From positions 186,001 to 250,000 of the forward strand of contig PASF01000006.1 of assembly GCA_002711845.1 (NCBI GenBank): a stretch of DNA of 64,000 nt, written 5' to 3'. Under the pieces are notes generated by a model that did not search any database, was not told where the DNA came from, and saw nothing but the letters and a program-made list of their open reading frames with translations. This document shows positions 27,861 through 38,197 of the stretch, piece after piece. Made by a program: the position numbers and the translations under genes. This DNA is from Gammaproteobacteria bacterium. Its GTDB lineage: Bacteria > Pseudomonadota > Gammaproteobacteria > Pseudomonadales > Pseudohongiellaceae. Positions within the stretch are counted from its first letter, which is position 1. Each line of letters begins with the position of its first letter.

Positions 27861-30515
27861 TTAGATTCCCAACAAAGTTTCAAAGAGATCGCGCGCCAGC
27901 GTAATCAGCCGCGCCGACGCATTGTAGTGCTGTTCCAGCTGAATCAGTCTGGCAGCTTCTTCTTCCAGATTGACGCCCGCCACGGACTGCAGGGCGTCCA
28001 TGGATTGCCGCAACATCGATTCACCGGCGCTTTGATTGACCCGCGCCTGGCTGGTCATGATGCCGACTTTTTCTGCCAGCTGACCATATACGTCCTGATA
28101 GGTCTGGTTCTCGCCGCCCAACATGGCCGTGCTGTTCAATGCCAGCATGGCCAGACCATTGCGGTTGTCGGCACTGCCATTGGTATTGAAACCGATGACA
28201 AAACTGTCACCGGCACGTGGCGACGCATCGGCGCCGCTGCCGCTCGACATCACCACGTTGATCCCCGTGAAATTGTTCAGCAGCTCGGGTGAAGAGCCCA
28301 GTATGCCGTCGTTACGGTTGGAAAAGGCCTGGGTATTGGCGGCCACCTGCATCTGCAGTTTGCCACCGACCGTGAACTGCGGCGCCGGATCACTGGCATC
28401 CACAACCTGCGCCGGACTGGCGCCCTGATCCACCGTCAAAGAACCACTGCCGGTAAGACTGAAATTCAGGTCGACACCGGATGTGGCATAAACGGTCAGC
28501 TTGGCCCCATCACTGCGCGCACGAATGCCTTGCGCTGTCAGCTCGGCATTGTTGTTGATCTGGTCACGCAGATAGTCCGGTACATTGCCGGCAAAGTCTG
28601 TTGACGAAAACCAGTCGCTCTCGGCAATGGTTTTGCCATTCAGTTGAAGTCCGAGGTTGTTGCCGGGCACACCGCCATCGAATCCACTCAGCACGGTTTC
28701 GGTATAGGCGGTGGCCTGCACTCCCACCAGCCCCGACAGGCGCCGGGCCATGTTGGCGGCGCTCTCATCGGCAACCACGTTCAGGGTCTGGTACCGGATG
28801 AACCCGGTTTCAGGATCAGTGGTCTGAAAACGCAGCTCTTCGCCCGGATGACCATTGGTCGCCTGTCCGATCTGCAGCGCGCCGGAAGCTGCGCCGCTGG
28901 TGGTCAGCGTCAGTCCACCCGGGTCGGTCGGCAGCAGGCTGTTGGTGGAACCGGGCACAAAGCTCAGGTTGCGCATGGGCGGATTGGTTTGTTTGGGATT
29001 CGCCGGATCCGAGTAGTCCAGCACGTCGTAGGTTGTCGCGGAGGTAAAGCGGATCATCAACGGCGGTGACAATTGCCTGTCCTTGGTGAACAGCGGCGTG
29101 TCAACGCTGAGCACTTGTGAGCTCAGCACCCGCGCGCCGCCCAGGTTGGCGCTGCCCGCCTGGACACGAATCGGGGAGGCAAAGGCAAACTCTTCAGCCC
29201 GCGTGATCTGCACCGCCATGTCGGTGGCGCCGGTGCTGGTCGGTTTCAGCAGAAAGCGATCGCCACCCTGAAAGCTGCCACCCTCAAAGTTGATGCTGAA
29301 ACCATCCACTTTCACCGATTGCGGCATCGCTTCGGATAACAGGCCGTCAGCGACCACCGTGTTATCGGCCATTCTTACCAATGTGTATTTGCGCCCGGGG
29401 CCCTCGAACTTCAGCTCGTAATCACTGATCTGCAGATCAGCCAGGGACTCAATGGTGACGTTCAGTTCGCGATCATTCGGCGGCCGGTTGTTCAGTGACG
29501 ATTTGACCCGGTTGGCGGCAATCACAGGGTCATTGACGTCCTTGAAAACATTGCCACCAAGACTGCCTTCCAGGTTCATGCCCAACGCGTTCTGGGCGTT
29601 AACGCTGGCCGTGATGGAGGTTGCCAGCAAACCCACGGCGCCAATGGCCGGCTGTAATGCATCCTGGCGAAAACGCAGCAGACCGCCGACTTCGCCCCCC
29701 GTCATCAACTGATTGATGGTTTTGGTTTCCGATCTGTTAACGATGACCAGATCAAAACGGCTGGCATCGGTGACGCCCGGCACTGCTTTGATGGTCTGGC
29801 TGCTGTCACCGACCACCAGGGGCTGCCCCTGGCCGATAAACACGTCCTGGGCGCCGTTGTCGCGCGCCACGGTGGACACATCAACGTACCGGCCCAGCTG
29901 CTTGACCAGCACATCCAGCTTGTCCAGCAGATCATTGGGTGAACCATTGCCGGCGCCCGCATCCCCAATGGCCTTGTTCATGGCCGCAATCTGCTGTCCC
30001 AGTGAGGTGATGTTGTCGGCGGCACCCTGCAGCTGCTTGTTGACAGCGCTGTTCTGCGCCAGCAGCCTGGCTTCAATGCTCTTGAAGCCGGCCACCATCT
30101 GCTGCGACTGAGTCATCAGCAATTCACGCCCGAGCATGGAACCGGGGTCATTGACCGACTGATTGACCGAATCAAAAAACTGATTCATGTAGTTGGCGAG
30201 ATTGGTCTGGTCAGCGGCCAGCAGATTGTTGACCTGCGACACATTCACCAGGTACGAGTCTGCTTCACTGAGCACACCGATGTCTCGCACCACCTGATCA
30301 ACCAGATACTTTTCAGTGTGGCGAATGATTTCGTCAATATTGACACCTGTGCCCAGATACCCCGCCGCCGTTGCGGTAGAGGGATTGGTGCTCTGGATCA
30401 CTGATTGCCGTGTGTAGCCTTCGGTATTAGCGTTGACGATATTGTGGCCAGTCACCGACATCGCGGTCTGGTTCAGGCGGATACCGGTAATCGCTGTGTT
30501 CAGCAATGCACTCAT
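27861..30515 (-). CDS. flgK: FlgK, hook-associated protein 1 (enlarged)
   Basis: First hook-filament junction protein, 884 aa against a usual 450-680. The N-terminus (SALLNTAITGIRLNQTAMSV, then GHNIVNANTEGYTRQSV) carries the rod/hook-type motif, and the end (GVNLEEEAARLIQLEQHYNA) is the conserved C-terminal helix. The middle (about 330-720) is expanded with beta-rich modules. Its start overlaps the flgJ stop (ATGA). Confidence 0.95.
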   Translation of the reverse strand: MSALLNTAITGIRLNQTAMSVTGHNIVNANTEGYTRQSVIQSTNPSTATAAGYLGTGVNIDEIIRHTEKYLVDQVVRDIGVLSEADSYLVNVSQVNNLLAADQTNLANYMNQFFDSVNQSVNDPGSMLGRELLMTQSQQMVAGFKSIEARLLAQNSAVNKQLQGAADNITSLGQQIAAMNKAIGDAGAGNGSPNDLLDKLDVLVKQLGRYVDVSTVARDNGAQDVFIGQGQPLVVGDSSQTIKAVPGVTDASRFDLVIVNRSETKTINQLMTGGEVGGLLRFRQDALQPAIGAVGLLATSITASVNAQNALGMNLEGSLGGNVFKDVNDPVIAANRVKSSLNNRPPNDRELNVTIESLADLQISDYELKFEGPGRKYTLVRMADNTVVADGLLSEAMPQSVKVDGFSINFEGGSFQGGDRFLLKPTSTGATDMAVQITRAEEFAFASPIRVQAGSANLGGARVLSSQVLSVDTPLFTKDRQLSPPLMIRFTSATTYDVLDYSDPANPKQTNPPMRNLSFVPGSTNSLLPTDPGGLTLTTSGAASGALQIGQATNGHPGEELRFQTTDPETGFIRYQTLNVVADESAANMARRLSGLVGVQATAYTETVLSGFDGGVPGNNLGLQLNGKTIAESDWFSSTDFAGNVPDYLRDQINNNAELTAQGIRARSDGAKLTVYATSGVDLNFSLTGSGSLTVDQGASPAQVVDASDPAPQFTVGGKLQMQVAANTQAFSNRNDGILGSSPELLNNFTGINVVMSSGSGADASPRAGDSFVIGFNTNGSADNRNGLAMLALNSTAMLGGENQTYQDVYGQLAEKVGIMTSQARVNQSAGESMLRQSMDALQSVAGVNLEEEAARLIQLEQHYNASARLITLARDLFETLLGI

Positions 30516-31450
30516 CGCAGCACCGCCTCCCGTGATTCACCGCGCAACACCGGGCTGTTCATGACCCGATCAATTTTGTCACCGTACTCCGGATCCGTGG
30601 CATAACCGGCGTGTTGCAGACGATGACCAAAGCCACCGCTGATGGCCGGATCTGCCAATGCCTGCTGGTAGCGGGACTGGCTGCTAAGCACCTGTACATA
30701 GTCCTCAAAGCTGTCTTCAAAGGACTCATAGGCTCTGAACAGTGCCCGTTCTCGCTGCATGACGCCGTCACGAAATTCCAGCGTACTGACCGAGGCTGCC
30801 GGGCCCTGCCAGGAGGCGCCCGCCTTGATGCCAAACAGGTTGTGACTGGGCTCGCCCCGATCACCGGTGATCATTTTTTTACCCCAACCGGTTTCCAGCG
30901 CAGCCTGGGCAATCAACGCTTGCGGCTCAACACCCAGCCTGGCCGCCGCTTTCTCAGCCATGGGCATCAGCGTGTCGACAAAATCCTGCTGCGTCTCAAA
31001 CACTGGCTGTGCGCCAGAGACCGGCTGAGACAATGACGCCGGCCTATAATCCGGCCGACCACTGACGCGACGTTGCGGATTGATCCCGTCACTGACCGGA
31101 GCCGCTTCCTGGGCGGCGGGACGTTTCACTTCGTCCGGATAACGCGCCATCAACTGGCGATGCAGTGCATCGGAAAGCCCCACACCACCGGTGGATGCCA
31201 TGTGCAGACTCAATTGACTGTCCAGATTTTCGCGATGGAATTTCATCTCATTACTGTTCAGAAAGTTGTCCTTGAACAGGGCATCTTCGCCGGCGCGCAT
31301 GCCTTTCAGCATCATATTCAAAAACATGCTTTCGAACTGCTCGGCCACCTGGCGCATGGCCTGCGAGGTATCCTCACGCCCTAGCTGGCGAATGGCATTA
31401 AGACCATTCACGTCGGTGAAAACAGAGGCATTTGACAGCGTGGCGCTCAT
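30512..31450 (-). CDS. flgJ: FlgJ, rod-capping protein with peptidoglycan hydrolase domain
   Basis: Protein of 312 aa in two parts. The N-terminal rod-cap domain (about 1-110) contains QFESMFLNMMLKGMRAG. The C-terminal glucosaminidase-type domain (about 160-312) has the catalytic Glu in IAQAALETGWGKKM and the following HNLFGIKAG. It opens the cell wall for the rod. The two-domain form is typical of gammaproteobacteria. It starts 11 bases after the flgI stop. Confidence 0.95.
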   Translation of the reverse strand: MSATLSNASVFTDVNGLNAIRQLGREDTSQAMRQVAEQFESMFLNMMLKGMRAGEDALFKDNFLNSNEMKFHRENLDSQLSLHMASTGGVGLSDALHRQLMARYPDEVKRPAAQEAAPVSDGINPQRRVSGRPDYRPASLSQPVSGAQPVFETQQDFVDTLMPMAEKAAARLGVEPQALIAQAALETGWGKKMITGDRGEPSHNLFGIKAGASWQGPAASVSTLEFRDGVMQRERALFRAYESFEDSFEDYVQVLSSQSRYQQALADPAISGGFGHRLQHAGYATDPEYGDKIDRVMNSPVLRGESREAVLR

Positions 31451-31461
31451 GGCTCTGATCC

Positions 31462-32613
31462 TTAGATGACAATCAGGTCGGCACGCAAGGCGCCGGACTG
31501 CTTGAGAGCTTCAAGGATCGCAGCCAGGTCACCCGGCGCCGCGCCAACGGCGTTGATGGCCTGCACGATGTCAGACAATGTCGTGCCGGTATCGAACAGA
31601 AACATGCGATTGTTTTCCTGACTAACGGTGATATCGGTCTGCGGCAGCACGGCGGTTTCGCCGTCCGAGAACGGTGCAGGCTGGCTGACACCAAAGCCTT
31701 CCGAAATCGTGACGCTCAGACTGCCGTGCGTGATGGCCGCCGGTGATACCTGCACATGTTCGCCGATAACGATGGTGCCGGTGCGTGAATTGACAATGAC
31801 GCGTGCCGGCGCGCTGCCCTGCTGGATCTGGATATTCTCCAGTTCGGACATGTAGGCGACCCGGGCCTGGGTGTCGGCCGGCGCGCGGACACGGATGGAG
31901 ACCGCATCGACGGCTGTCGCGGTGCCTGGCCCCATGAAATCGTTGATGGCCCTGGAGACATGACGGGCCGTGGTAAAATCAGCGCGTTTCAGGTTAAAGG
32001 TAATGGAATCCCCCACGTTGAACGCTGTTTCCACTTCGCGCACGGTGGTCGCGCCACCGGGGATACGCCCGACACTGGGTACGTTGATGGAGATGCTCGA
32101 GCCATCAGCGCCCTGCACACCGAGGCCGCCAACGATCAAATTGCCCTGGGCAATGGCGTAGACTTCGCCATCCACACCCAGCAGGAAGGTCCGCTCCAGT
32201 GTGCCACCGCGCAAGCTGTCGGAGTTGGCCAGTGAGGACACGGTGACATCAATGTTCTGTCCCGGCTTGGTAAAGGCCGGTAATTCCGCCTGCACGGAAA
32301 CCACCGCGACATTGTTCAGCTGAAAGGTCTGGCCCGCAGGCATGGGAATGCCGAACTGGTTCAGGTAGGCGCGGAAGGATTCCGCGGTAAATGGCGCCTG
32401 GGTGGTCTGGTCACCCGTCCCATCAAGGCCCGTCACCAGGCCCACACCGACCAGCTGGTTCGCCTGCACACCCTGCAGATTGGCAATGTCTTTCAGACGG
32501 TCGGCGTGCACCGGTGCCGACGGCAGCATCAGCTGCGCAACCATCAACAGGCTGACAAATAAAACCTTACACCTGGCGCCGCGCTGAGTGGAACTTGACT
32601 GAATGATTGACAT
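31462..32613 (-). CDS. flgI: FlgI, flagellar P-ring protein
   Basis: Periplasmic ring protein of 383 aa. A signal peptide ([20 protein letters not shown]) is followed by [20 protein letters not shown] and [13 protein letters not shown], both strongly conserved. The end ([20 protein letters not shown]) is also canonical. I chose the ATG at 32613 because AAGGAAAG lies upstream; the frame is open to 32859 but overlaps flgH without family similarity. Confidence 0.96.
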   Translation of the reverse strand: MSIIQSSSTQRGARCKVLFVSLLMVAQLMLPSAPVHADRLKDIANLQGVQANQLVGVGLVTGLDGTGDQTTQAPFTAESFRAYLNQFGIPMPAGQTFQLNNVAVVSVQAELPAFTKPGQNIDVTVSSLANSDSLRGGTLERTFLLGVDGEVYAIAQGNLIVGGLGVQGADGSSISINVPSVGRIPGGATTVREVETAFNVGDSITFNLKRADFTTARHVSRAINDFMGPGTATAVDAVSIRVRAPADTQARVAYMSELENIQIQQGSAPARVIVNSRTGTIVIGEHVQVSPAAITHGSLSVTISEGFGVSQPAPFSDGETAVLPQTDITVSQENNRMFLFDTGTTLSDIVQAINAVGAAPGDLAAILEALKQSGALRADLIVI

Positions 32614-32657
32614 GTTACTTTCCTTGAATTGGCTGAATGCGTAACGTCGGCCGGCCG

Positions 32658-33329
32658 TTAAAGCGGCCACCAGCGACTGACAAAAAATCGGCTGAGCACG
32701 CCCGGGCTGTTGGTGTCGGCCAGTGTGCCGGTGCCGCTGTAGGCGATACGCACATCGGCGACGCGTGTCGAGGCGATGGTGTTGTCCGGTGCGATGTCCT
32801 CTTTCCTGACCAGGCCACTGATACGGATGAATTCTTTGTCCTGATTGAGCTCCAGCCACTTTTCGCCACGTACCTCCAGCAAGCCGTTGGGCAGCACATC
32901 GGTCACCGTCACGGTGATGTTGCCCTGCAACTGATTGCTCTGATCGCTATTGGCGGCGCCATCGAACTCGGCGCCATTGCTGAGTGACGTATTGGTGTCG
33001 ATGTTGGTACCAAACAGCGTCATGTCGGCGACATTGTTCGAGCTCTCGCGACTGTAGGAGGTACCCGACGACTTCCTGGCTGATGTCGCTTCGTTGAGAT
33101 TGATGGTCAGCACATCACCCAGGCGATAGGCGCGTCGCTGATACAGGTTCATCGCGGTCGCGGGACGGTAAATGGAACCGGTCACGTCCGTGGATTGCGC
33201 CTGGGCGCCTGGCCACACCGGTGCGTAGCGAGGATCATCCGGCATCGGCGCATGCGGCACCTGATAGGCGCAAGCAGCCAGCAGCAACGCCGGGCTTAAT
33301 CGTGTCATCAGTGTGAACAGGTTTTTCAT
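32658..33329 (-). CDS. flgH: FlgH, flagellar L-ring lipoprotein
   Basis: Protein of 223 aa with a lipoprotein signal ([13 protein letters not shown]; lipobox LAAC) and the conserved body [20 protein letters not shown] and [16 protein letters not shown], ending [16 protein letters not shown]. It forms the outer-membrane bushing of the flagellum. It lies between flgG and flgI in the flg operon. Confidence 0.96.
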   Translation of the reverse strand: MKNLFTLMTRLSPALLLAACAYQVPHAPMPDDPRYAPVWPGAQAQSTDVTGSIYRPATAMNLYQRRAYRLGDVLTINLNEATSARKSSGTSYSRESSNNVADMTLFGTNIDTNTSLSNGAEFDGAANSDQSNQLQGNITVTVTDVLPNGLLEVRGEKWLELNQDKEFIRISGLVRKEDIAPDNTIASTRVADVRIAYSGTGTLADTNSPGVLSRFFVSRWWPL

Positions 33330-33360
33330 GGTTGTTCCCCTAACCGCGCTTAAACCGCGC

Positions 33361-34146
33361 TTACATATTCTGGGTAATGAACTGCAGCATCTGATCTGCA
33401 GTGGAAATGACCTTGGAATTCATTTCGTAGGCACGCTGCGTGGTAATCATGTCCACCAGCTCTTCCACGACTTCCACGTTGGAACTTTCCAGCGAGCCTT
33501 GCACCAGCTTGCCCATGCCGTTCTGGCCAGGCGCTGACTGCTGCGGATTACCGCTGGAAATGGTTTCGGCGAACAGGTTGCCGCCCAGGGCCTGCAAACC
33601 GGATGGATTGATAAAATCAATCAGATTCAGGTTGCCAATATTGACCGCATCAGGCTGTCCCGGCAGCTTTACCGACACCACGCCATCACTACCAATGGTC
33701 ACCGTCTGGGCATCCGGTGGCAGCGTCAGGCCCGGGTTGAGCATGTGACCTTGTGCGGTGACCATCTCGCCATTGGCGTTGATCATGAACTGACCGTCGC
33801 GGCTGTAGGCAGAGGAGCCATCCGGCATTGAGATTTCGAAGAAACCGCGGCCGTTGATGCCGACATCCAGCGCTTCGCCGGTGGTCTGCAGCGCGCCCTG
33901 GTTAAACAGCTTCTGCGACGCGGTTACCCTAACCCCGGTACCGATCTGCAGACCCGAGGGCAGCTCGGTGTTCTGCGTGGAGTTGGCGCCTGGTTGCCGC
34001 TGGATCTGGTAAAGCAGGTCTTCAAACACCACGCGATCTTTCTTGAAGCCGGTGGTAGCAACGTTGGCCAGGTTGTTCGAGATCGCCGCCAGGCGTGTGT
34101 CCTGGGCGCTCAAACCGGTCTTGGATACGTACAGTGCTGCGTGCAT
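33361..34146 (-). CDS. flgG: FlgG, distal rod protein
   Basis: Protein of 261 aa, the usual FlgG length. The rod motif lies near LAAISNNLANVATTGFKKDR, and the C-terminus (ELVDMITTQRAYEMNSKVI, then STADQMLQFI) is diagnostic for FlgG. It forms the distal rod in the periplasm. Confidence 0.96.
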   Translation of the reverse strand: MHAALYVSKTGLSAQDTRLAAISNNLANVATTGFKKDRVVFEDLLYQIQRQPGANSTQNTELPSGLQIGTGVRVTASQKLFNQGALQTTGEALDVGINGRGFFEISMPDGSSAYSRDGQFMINANGEMVTAQGHMLNPGLTLPPDAQTVTIGSDGVVSVKLPGQPDAVNIGNLNLIDFINPSGLQALGGNLFAETISSGNPQQSAPGQNGMGKLVQGSLESSNVEVVEELVDMITTQRAYEMNSKVISTADQMLQFITQNM

Positions 34147-34192
34147 GTCAGCTACTCCTGAATGTGTCTGTTAACGCTCGGTTAACTGTCTA

Positions 34193-34933
34193 TTACTGAA
34201 TTTGCAAAAGCCGTGCCGAAGTTTCGGAATTCTGTTGAACAGTCTGGATAAGCTTCACGTTCATCTCGTAGGCGCGCGCCAGACTCATCATCTCCACCAT
34301 GGAATCAACCACATTGACGTTGCTGCTTTCCAGAAAGCCCGATGCCATCTGGAGCCCGGCATCGGCCACAGACTCCCCGCCATCCCTGCGTCTCAGCAGG
34401 CCATCGGCCCCCTTGATGAGGTCCTGGGCCCCCGGATTGACCAGCTTGATACGGTCAATCGCGGCAAGCACCTGAGCCCCCTGGCCCAGCTCGCGAACCG
34501 AGACTGTGCCATCTTCACCAAATTCGATTGACTCAAAGGGCGGCAACACCACAGGGCCATTGTTGCCGAGCACCGGCAAGCCACTGCCGGTGACCAGCTC
34601 CCCAAACACGGTCAGCTCCAGATCGCCGGCGCGGGTGTAAGCTTCTGAGCCGTCCGGCGCCTGCACGGCAAAAAACCCTTCACCGCGAATCGCCATGTCC
34701 AGATCATTGCCGGTCTGCTGCAGTTGCCCGCGCGCAAAGTCGGTACCGGGGTTTTCGGTCATGCTGTACACCCGCGAAGGCAACCCGTCGCCATACACCG
34801 CCATGGCCCGTGCCTGCGCCAGATCGGCCTGAAAGCCGGTGGTGCTGGCATTGGCCAGATTGTTGGCGTGTACTGCCTGAGCACGCATGGTCTGCGAGGC
34901 TCCGGTCATACTGATATATAGCGCTTTGTCCAT
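34193..34933 (-). CDS. flgF: FlgF, proximal rod protein
   Basis: Protein of 246 aa. It starts MDKALYISMTGASQTMRAQA, which matches FlgF, followed by the rod motif HANNLANASTTGFQADLAQA. The C-terminal VDSMVEMMSLARAYEMNVKL is the rod/hook signature. It lies between flgE and flgG. Confidence 0.95.
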   Translation of the reverse strand: MDKALYISMTGASQTMRAQAVHANNLANASTTGFQADLAQARAMAVYGDGLPSRVYSMTENPGTDFARGQLQQTGNDLDMAIRGEGFFAVQAPDGSEAYTRAGDLELTVFGELVTGSGLPVLGNNGPVVLPPFESIEFGEDGTVSVRELGQGAQVLAAIDRIKLVNPGAQDLIKGADGLLRRRDGGESVADAGLQMASGFLESSNVNVVDSMVEMMSLARAYEMNVKLIQTVQQNSETSARLLQIQ

Positions 34934-34989
34934 GACGATCTCCGGTCAACTCAGCGGCCCGCGGGGCGGGCACGCATTACTCGTGGCTG

Positions 34990-37044
34990 TTACAGGTTGA
35001 TAATGGTCTGTGTGGAATCATCCGTGGCGGAGATGATCTGCGCCGCCGCCTGGTAGTTGCGCTGCGAGATGATCAGCTGCACCAGCTCCGTTGGCAGGTC
35101 CACGTTGGAATCTTCCAGTGCTCCGGACTGAATGGCACCCAGACCCGCCGTACCGGCGCCAGACACCGATGCCGCGCCCGACTCACTGGTCTCCGCAAAC
35201 TTGGAACCACCCAGGTTGGCCAGGCCGCTGGCGTTGGCAAAATTGGCCAGTGCCACTTCACCCAGTACCCGCGACTGCCCGTTGGAGAACCGCGCGGAAA
35301 TCAGACCCCGGGTATTCACTTCCAGGCCGGTCAACTGGCCCTTGGCAAACCCGTCCTGATCACTGTTCTGCACCGAGAAGTCACCGCCAAACGCAGTCAT
35401 TTCCGACAGATCAATCCTAAAGTTGGAGTTGTTAAGGCGCTCACCCACGTTGGGGTCTCCCGGTACCGGGCCGGCACCGATACGACGACCTGCTGAGTCC
35501 ACCGGGTACCAGTTGGTGATATCGATACTGGTCTGATTCGGGTCGTAGCGACCGGTATCATCAAAGCGCAGGTCATACCGTGCAGGCACCGGCAAACCAT
35601 CTTCGGAGTTGGGGTCGAAGCCGATATTACGGCCGTCGATTTCGAAGTAAACGCTCCACAGGTTGGTGTCGCCGGTATCGTCCGGTCGCTCTTTAACGAA
35701 GTACATGGCGAGCGAGTGTGGCGTACCTACCGTGTCATAGATGGTGATCGCCGTTGACCGGTAGTAGGTATCAGGATTCTTAGAGTCAAACTGATTGGTC
35801 TCGAATGACACTCCCTGCAATCCTTCTTCCTGGGAAATGTCACCGAATATACTGGCTTCGGTACCGACTGGTGCTGTCGCGCCATCTTCCATTTCAGAAT
35901 CAACCGGCAGCTTGAACTCGACATTCTCTTCCAGTTCAAACAGCACAATACCACCGACCACCAGCGTGTTGCCGGTTGACAGGTCCACCGGTGTTGCGGC
36001 ACCCAGCGGCGTGAAACGTTCAGTGTCAGGCTGCCGTTTTGACGTCACCAGATTGAGGTTGCCGTTGCCACCCACGCCGCCGGTGATCACCAGATCCGCG
36101 CCGGTATTGTGGGTAATTTCCACTGACTCGACGCCGGCATTGTCAATAACCCGGGCGGACAGGTTGCCGAACCCGGCATTGATCTGTGTCGCCAATTGCT
36201 GTTGGTAACTGCTGGTGCCGACAATGGACTCATCCAGGGTGTAGGCAATACCGTTGACCGTGAAACTCGGGTTGGTGCCGGCGCCGGCGGTGATACCACT
36301 GACGTAGCCAACCGTTTTACCGGTTGCCGATACACCCGTGGCACCGGCAAATATCTGTGCCACCGCGTTGGCACTGGCATTCTCCGGCACTTCCAGTACC
36401 TGGAATTGTCGATCCGCGCCGATCACCTTGATGGCAGTGGCTTCGTAACCGTTCACGACAGGGTCACCTGAGGTAATGGTGCGCACAGGTGTCGCATCAC
36501 CATTTTTGGTCACATAGTTGGAGCCGATAATGGTTGATGGCTGTGCTGCAGCATCCAGGTTGATAATGGATTCAACAAACGTGGTGGGACGTGGCTGAAT
36601 CTCACCGGTGGTCACGCGCAGATCGGCCAGCGGACCACCACCCGTGGCCTGACCGGATTCCGACGGAGAAAAACCCTGCAGCCTTTCGCCGTCGCTGTTA
36701 ACAACGAAGCCATCTTTGTCTGTGCCGAATGCACCAGCCCGTGAATAGGCAATGCCTGACTCGCCTTTGAGAATGAAAAAGCCTTCACCATTAACGGCCA
36801 GATCCAGGGTATTGTCGGTAAAACTGATGTTACCCTGGACAAAACTCTGTTTGATTTCCTGCAGCGCCACACCACTACCCTGCTGCGTGCCGCCACCACC
36901 CAGTACCGATGCCGCGTACACGTCACCAAAAACCGACTTGGCCGCCTTGAAGCCATTGGTACCGGCGTTGGCAATGTTGTTACCGGTTACGTTGATTTCC
37001 TGCTGTGCAGCATTCAGTGCACTCAAACCAATATTAAAACTCAT
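34990..37044 (-). CDS. flgE: FlgE, hook protein (enlarged)
   Basis: Hook subunit, 684 aa against roughly 400-460 in enteric and Pseudomonas relatives. The N-terminus (MSFNIGLSALNAAQQEINVT, NNIANAGTNGFKAAKSVF) and the C-terminus (NVDLPTELVQLIISQRNYQA) are canonical. The middle (about 165-430) contains additional beta-rich sequence with flagellin IN-like pieces (FTVNGIAYTLDESIV). I chose the ATG at 37044. Confidence 0.95.
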   Translation of the reverse strand: MSFNIGLSALNAAQQEINVTGNNIANAGTNGFKAAKSVFGDVYAASVLGGGGTQQGSGVALQEIKQSFVQGNISFTDNTLDLAVNGEGFFILKGESGIAYSRAGAFGTDKDGFVVNSDGERLQGFSPSESGQATGGGPLADLRVTTGEIQPRPTTFVESIINLDAAAQPSTIIGSNYVTKNGDATPVRTITSGDPVVNGYEATAIKVIGADRQFQVLEVPENASANAVAQIFAGATGVSATGKTVGYVSGITAGAGTNPSFTVNGIAYTLDESIVGTSSYQQQLATQINAGFGNLSARVIDNAGVESVEITHNTGADLVITGGVGGNGNLNLVTSKRQPDTERFTPLGAATPVDLSTGNTLVVGGIVLFELEENVEFKLPVDSEMEDGATAPVGTEASIFGDISQEEGLQGVSFETNQFDSKNPDTYYRSTAITIYDTVGTPHSLAMYFVKERPDDTGDTNLWSVYFEIDGRNIGFDPNSEDGLPVPARYDLRFDDTGRYDPNQTSIDITNWYPVDSAGRRIGAGPVPGDPNVGERLNNSNFRIDLSEMTAFGGDFSVQNSDQDGFAKGQLTGLEVNTRGLISARFSNGQSRVLGEVALANFANASGLANLGGSKFAETSESGAASVSGAGTAGLGAIQSGALEDSNVDLPTELVQLIISQRNYQAAAQIISATDDSTQTIINL

Positions 37045-37069
37045 CTGACACCTCGTATTTTTTGATTGA

Positions 37070-37744
37070 TCAGTTAATCTGGATGACGTCTGCCATTGAC
37101 ACCGAACCCACACCGGCCAGGTTGAGAGTCAGGTTGCCGGATTTTTCTATCGTGACGCTGTTGACATTGGCGCTTAGATAAGTGGGCAGGCTGGTAGACT
37201 CGCCACCGTTACTGGCACTCAGCTCAAAACGGTATTCGCCTGACGGGTAACGCTGGTCGTTGGCGTCAGTACCGGTCCAGTAGAACTCCTGCTTGCCAGC
37301 TTCCTGTGGCCCCAGTGCAAACTTGTCCACCAATTGCCCATCCTTGTCGTAAACTGCCAGACTGGCCGACTGCACCGCGTTATCGAAATCAGCCACCACG
37401 CTCACAGCACCGACATCGGTGAGCATGGTGACATCACTGAGCACGTGCACAGGACGGCCAACCAGCGAGGTTGCCTGCAAGTGCTGGGTGGACTGGAATG
37501 ACGACGCGAACTGCTGGAAACTCTGCGTCATTTTCTGCGACTCTTCCAGTGACGAGAATTGCGCCAATTGCGCGACAAACTCGCCGTTGTCCTGCGGGCT
37601 GGTCGGATCCTGGTTCTGCAATTGCGCAATCAGCAATTTCAGGAACTCATCCCGCCCCAGGTCTTTACTGGGCCCTTTTTTCTGTTCGGGCAGTGCATAA
37701 TCCGACAGGACTTTGCTCAGCGCATTACCGCCATTGATTTCCAT
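37070..37744 (-). CDS. flgD: FlgD, hook-capping protein
   Basis: Protein of 224 aa. The conserved N-terminus GRDEFLKLLIAQLQNQDPTS and NGEFVAQLAQFSSLEE are followed by the FlgD tudor/Ig-like part (VYDKDGQLVDKFALG, EFYWTGTDANDQRYPSGEY). It caps the growing hook and lies between flgC and flgE. Confidence 0.95.
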   Translation of the reverse strand: MEINGGNALSKVLSDYALPEQKKGPSKDLGRDEFLKLLIAQLQNQDPTSPQDNGEFVAQLAQFSSLEESQKMTQSFQQFASSFQSTQHLQATSLVGRPVHVLSDVTMLTDVGAVSVVADFDNAVQSASLAVYDKDGQLVDKFALGPQEAGKQEFYWTGTDANDQRYPSGEYRFELSASNGGESTSLPTYLSANVNSVTIEKSGNLTLNLAGVGSVSMADVIQIN

Positions 37745-37754
37745 TTGTGACTCC

Positions 37755-38195
37755 TTAAGCCTGGCCGAGGGTCAGGACCCTTTGCATCATGGTGCGGGCG
37801 GCAGCCATCACATCCACATTCATCTGAAAGGAACGTGACGAGGAGATCATGTTGGTCATCTCCTCGACGATATCCACGTTCGGGTAAAACACATAACCTT
37901 CTTCATTGGCCATCGGATTGCCGGGTTCATAGCGCGGTTCAAGCGGCCGGCTATCTTCCACCACACCCGCGACCCGGACACCCACAGCAGACTGCTGGGC
38001 ATTGCTGTTGGCAAACATGTCCCGGGATGCTGCCTGCAGCATCGGCGCAAACACGGCGTGGCGTGCCCGGTAGGTGTCACCGGCGCTGCTGGCAGCGCTG
38101 TTGGCATTGGCCATGTTGCTGGCCGTGGTATTGAGCCGCAACGACTGCGCACTCATGCCGGAGCCGGCGATATCAAAGATGCCCATCAAGCTCAT
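37755..38195 (-). CDS. flgC: FlgC, proximal rod protein
   Basis: Protein of 146 aa. It has MGIFDIAGSGMSAQSLRLNT, the FlgC N-terminus, and VDIVEEMTNMISSSRSFQMN near the end. GGAGAG precedes the ATG at 38195. It starts two bases after the flgB stop. Confidence 0.95.
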   Translation of the reverse strand: MSLMGIFDIAGSGMSAQSLRLNTTASNMANANSAASSAGDTYRARHAVFAPMLQAASRDMFANSNAQQSAVGVRVAGVVEDSRPLEPRYEPGNPMANEEGYVFYPNVDIVEEMTNMISSSRSFQMNVDVMAAARTMMQRVLTLGQA

Positions 38196-38197
38196 GT

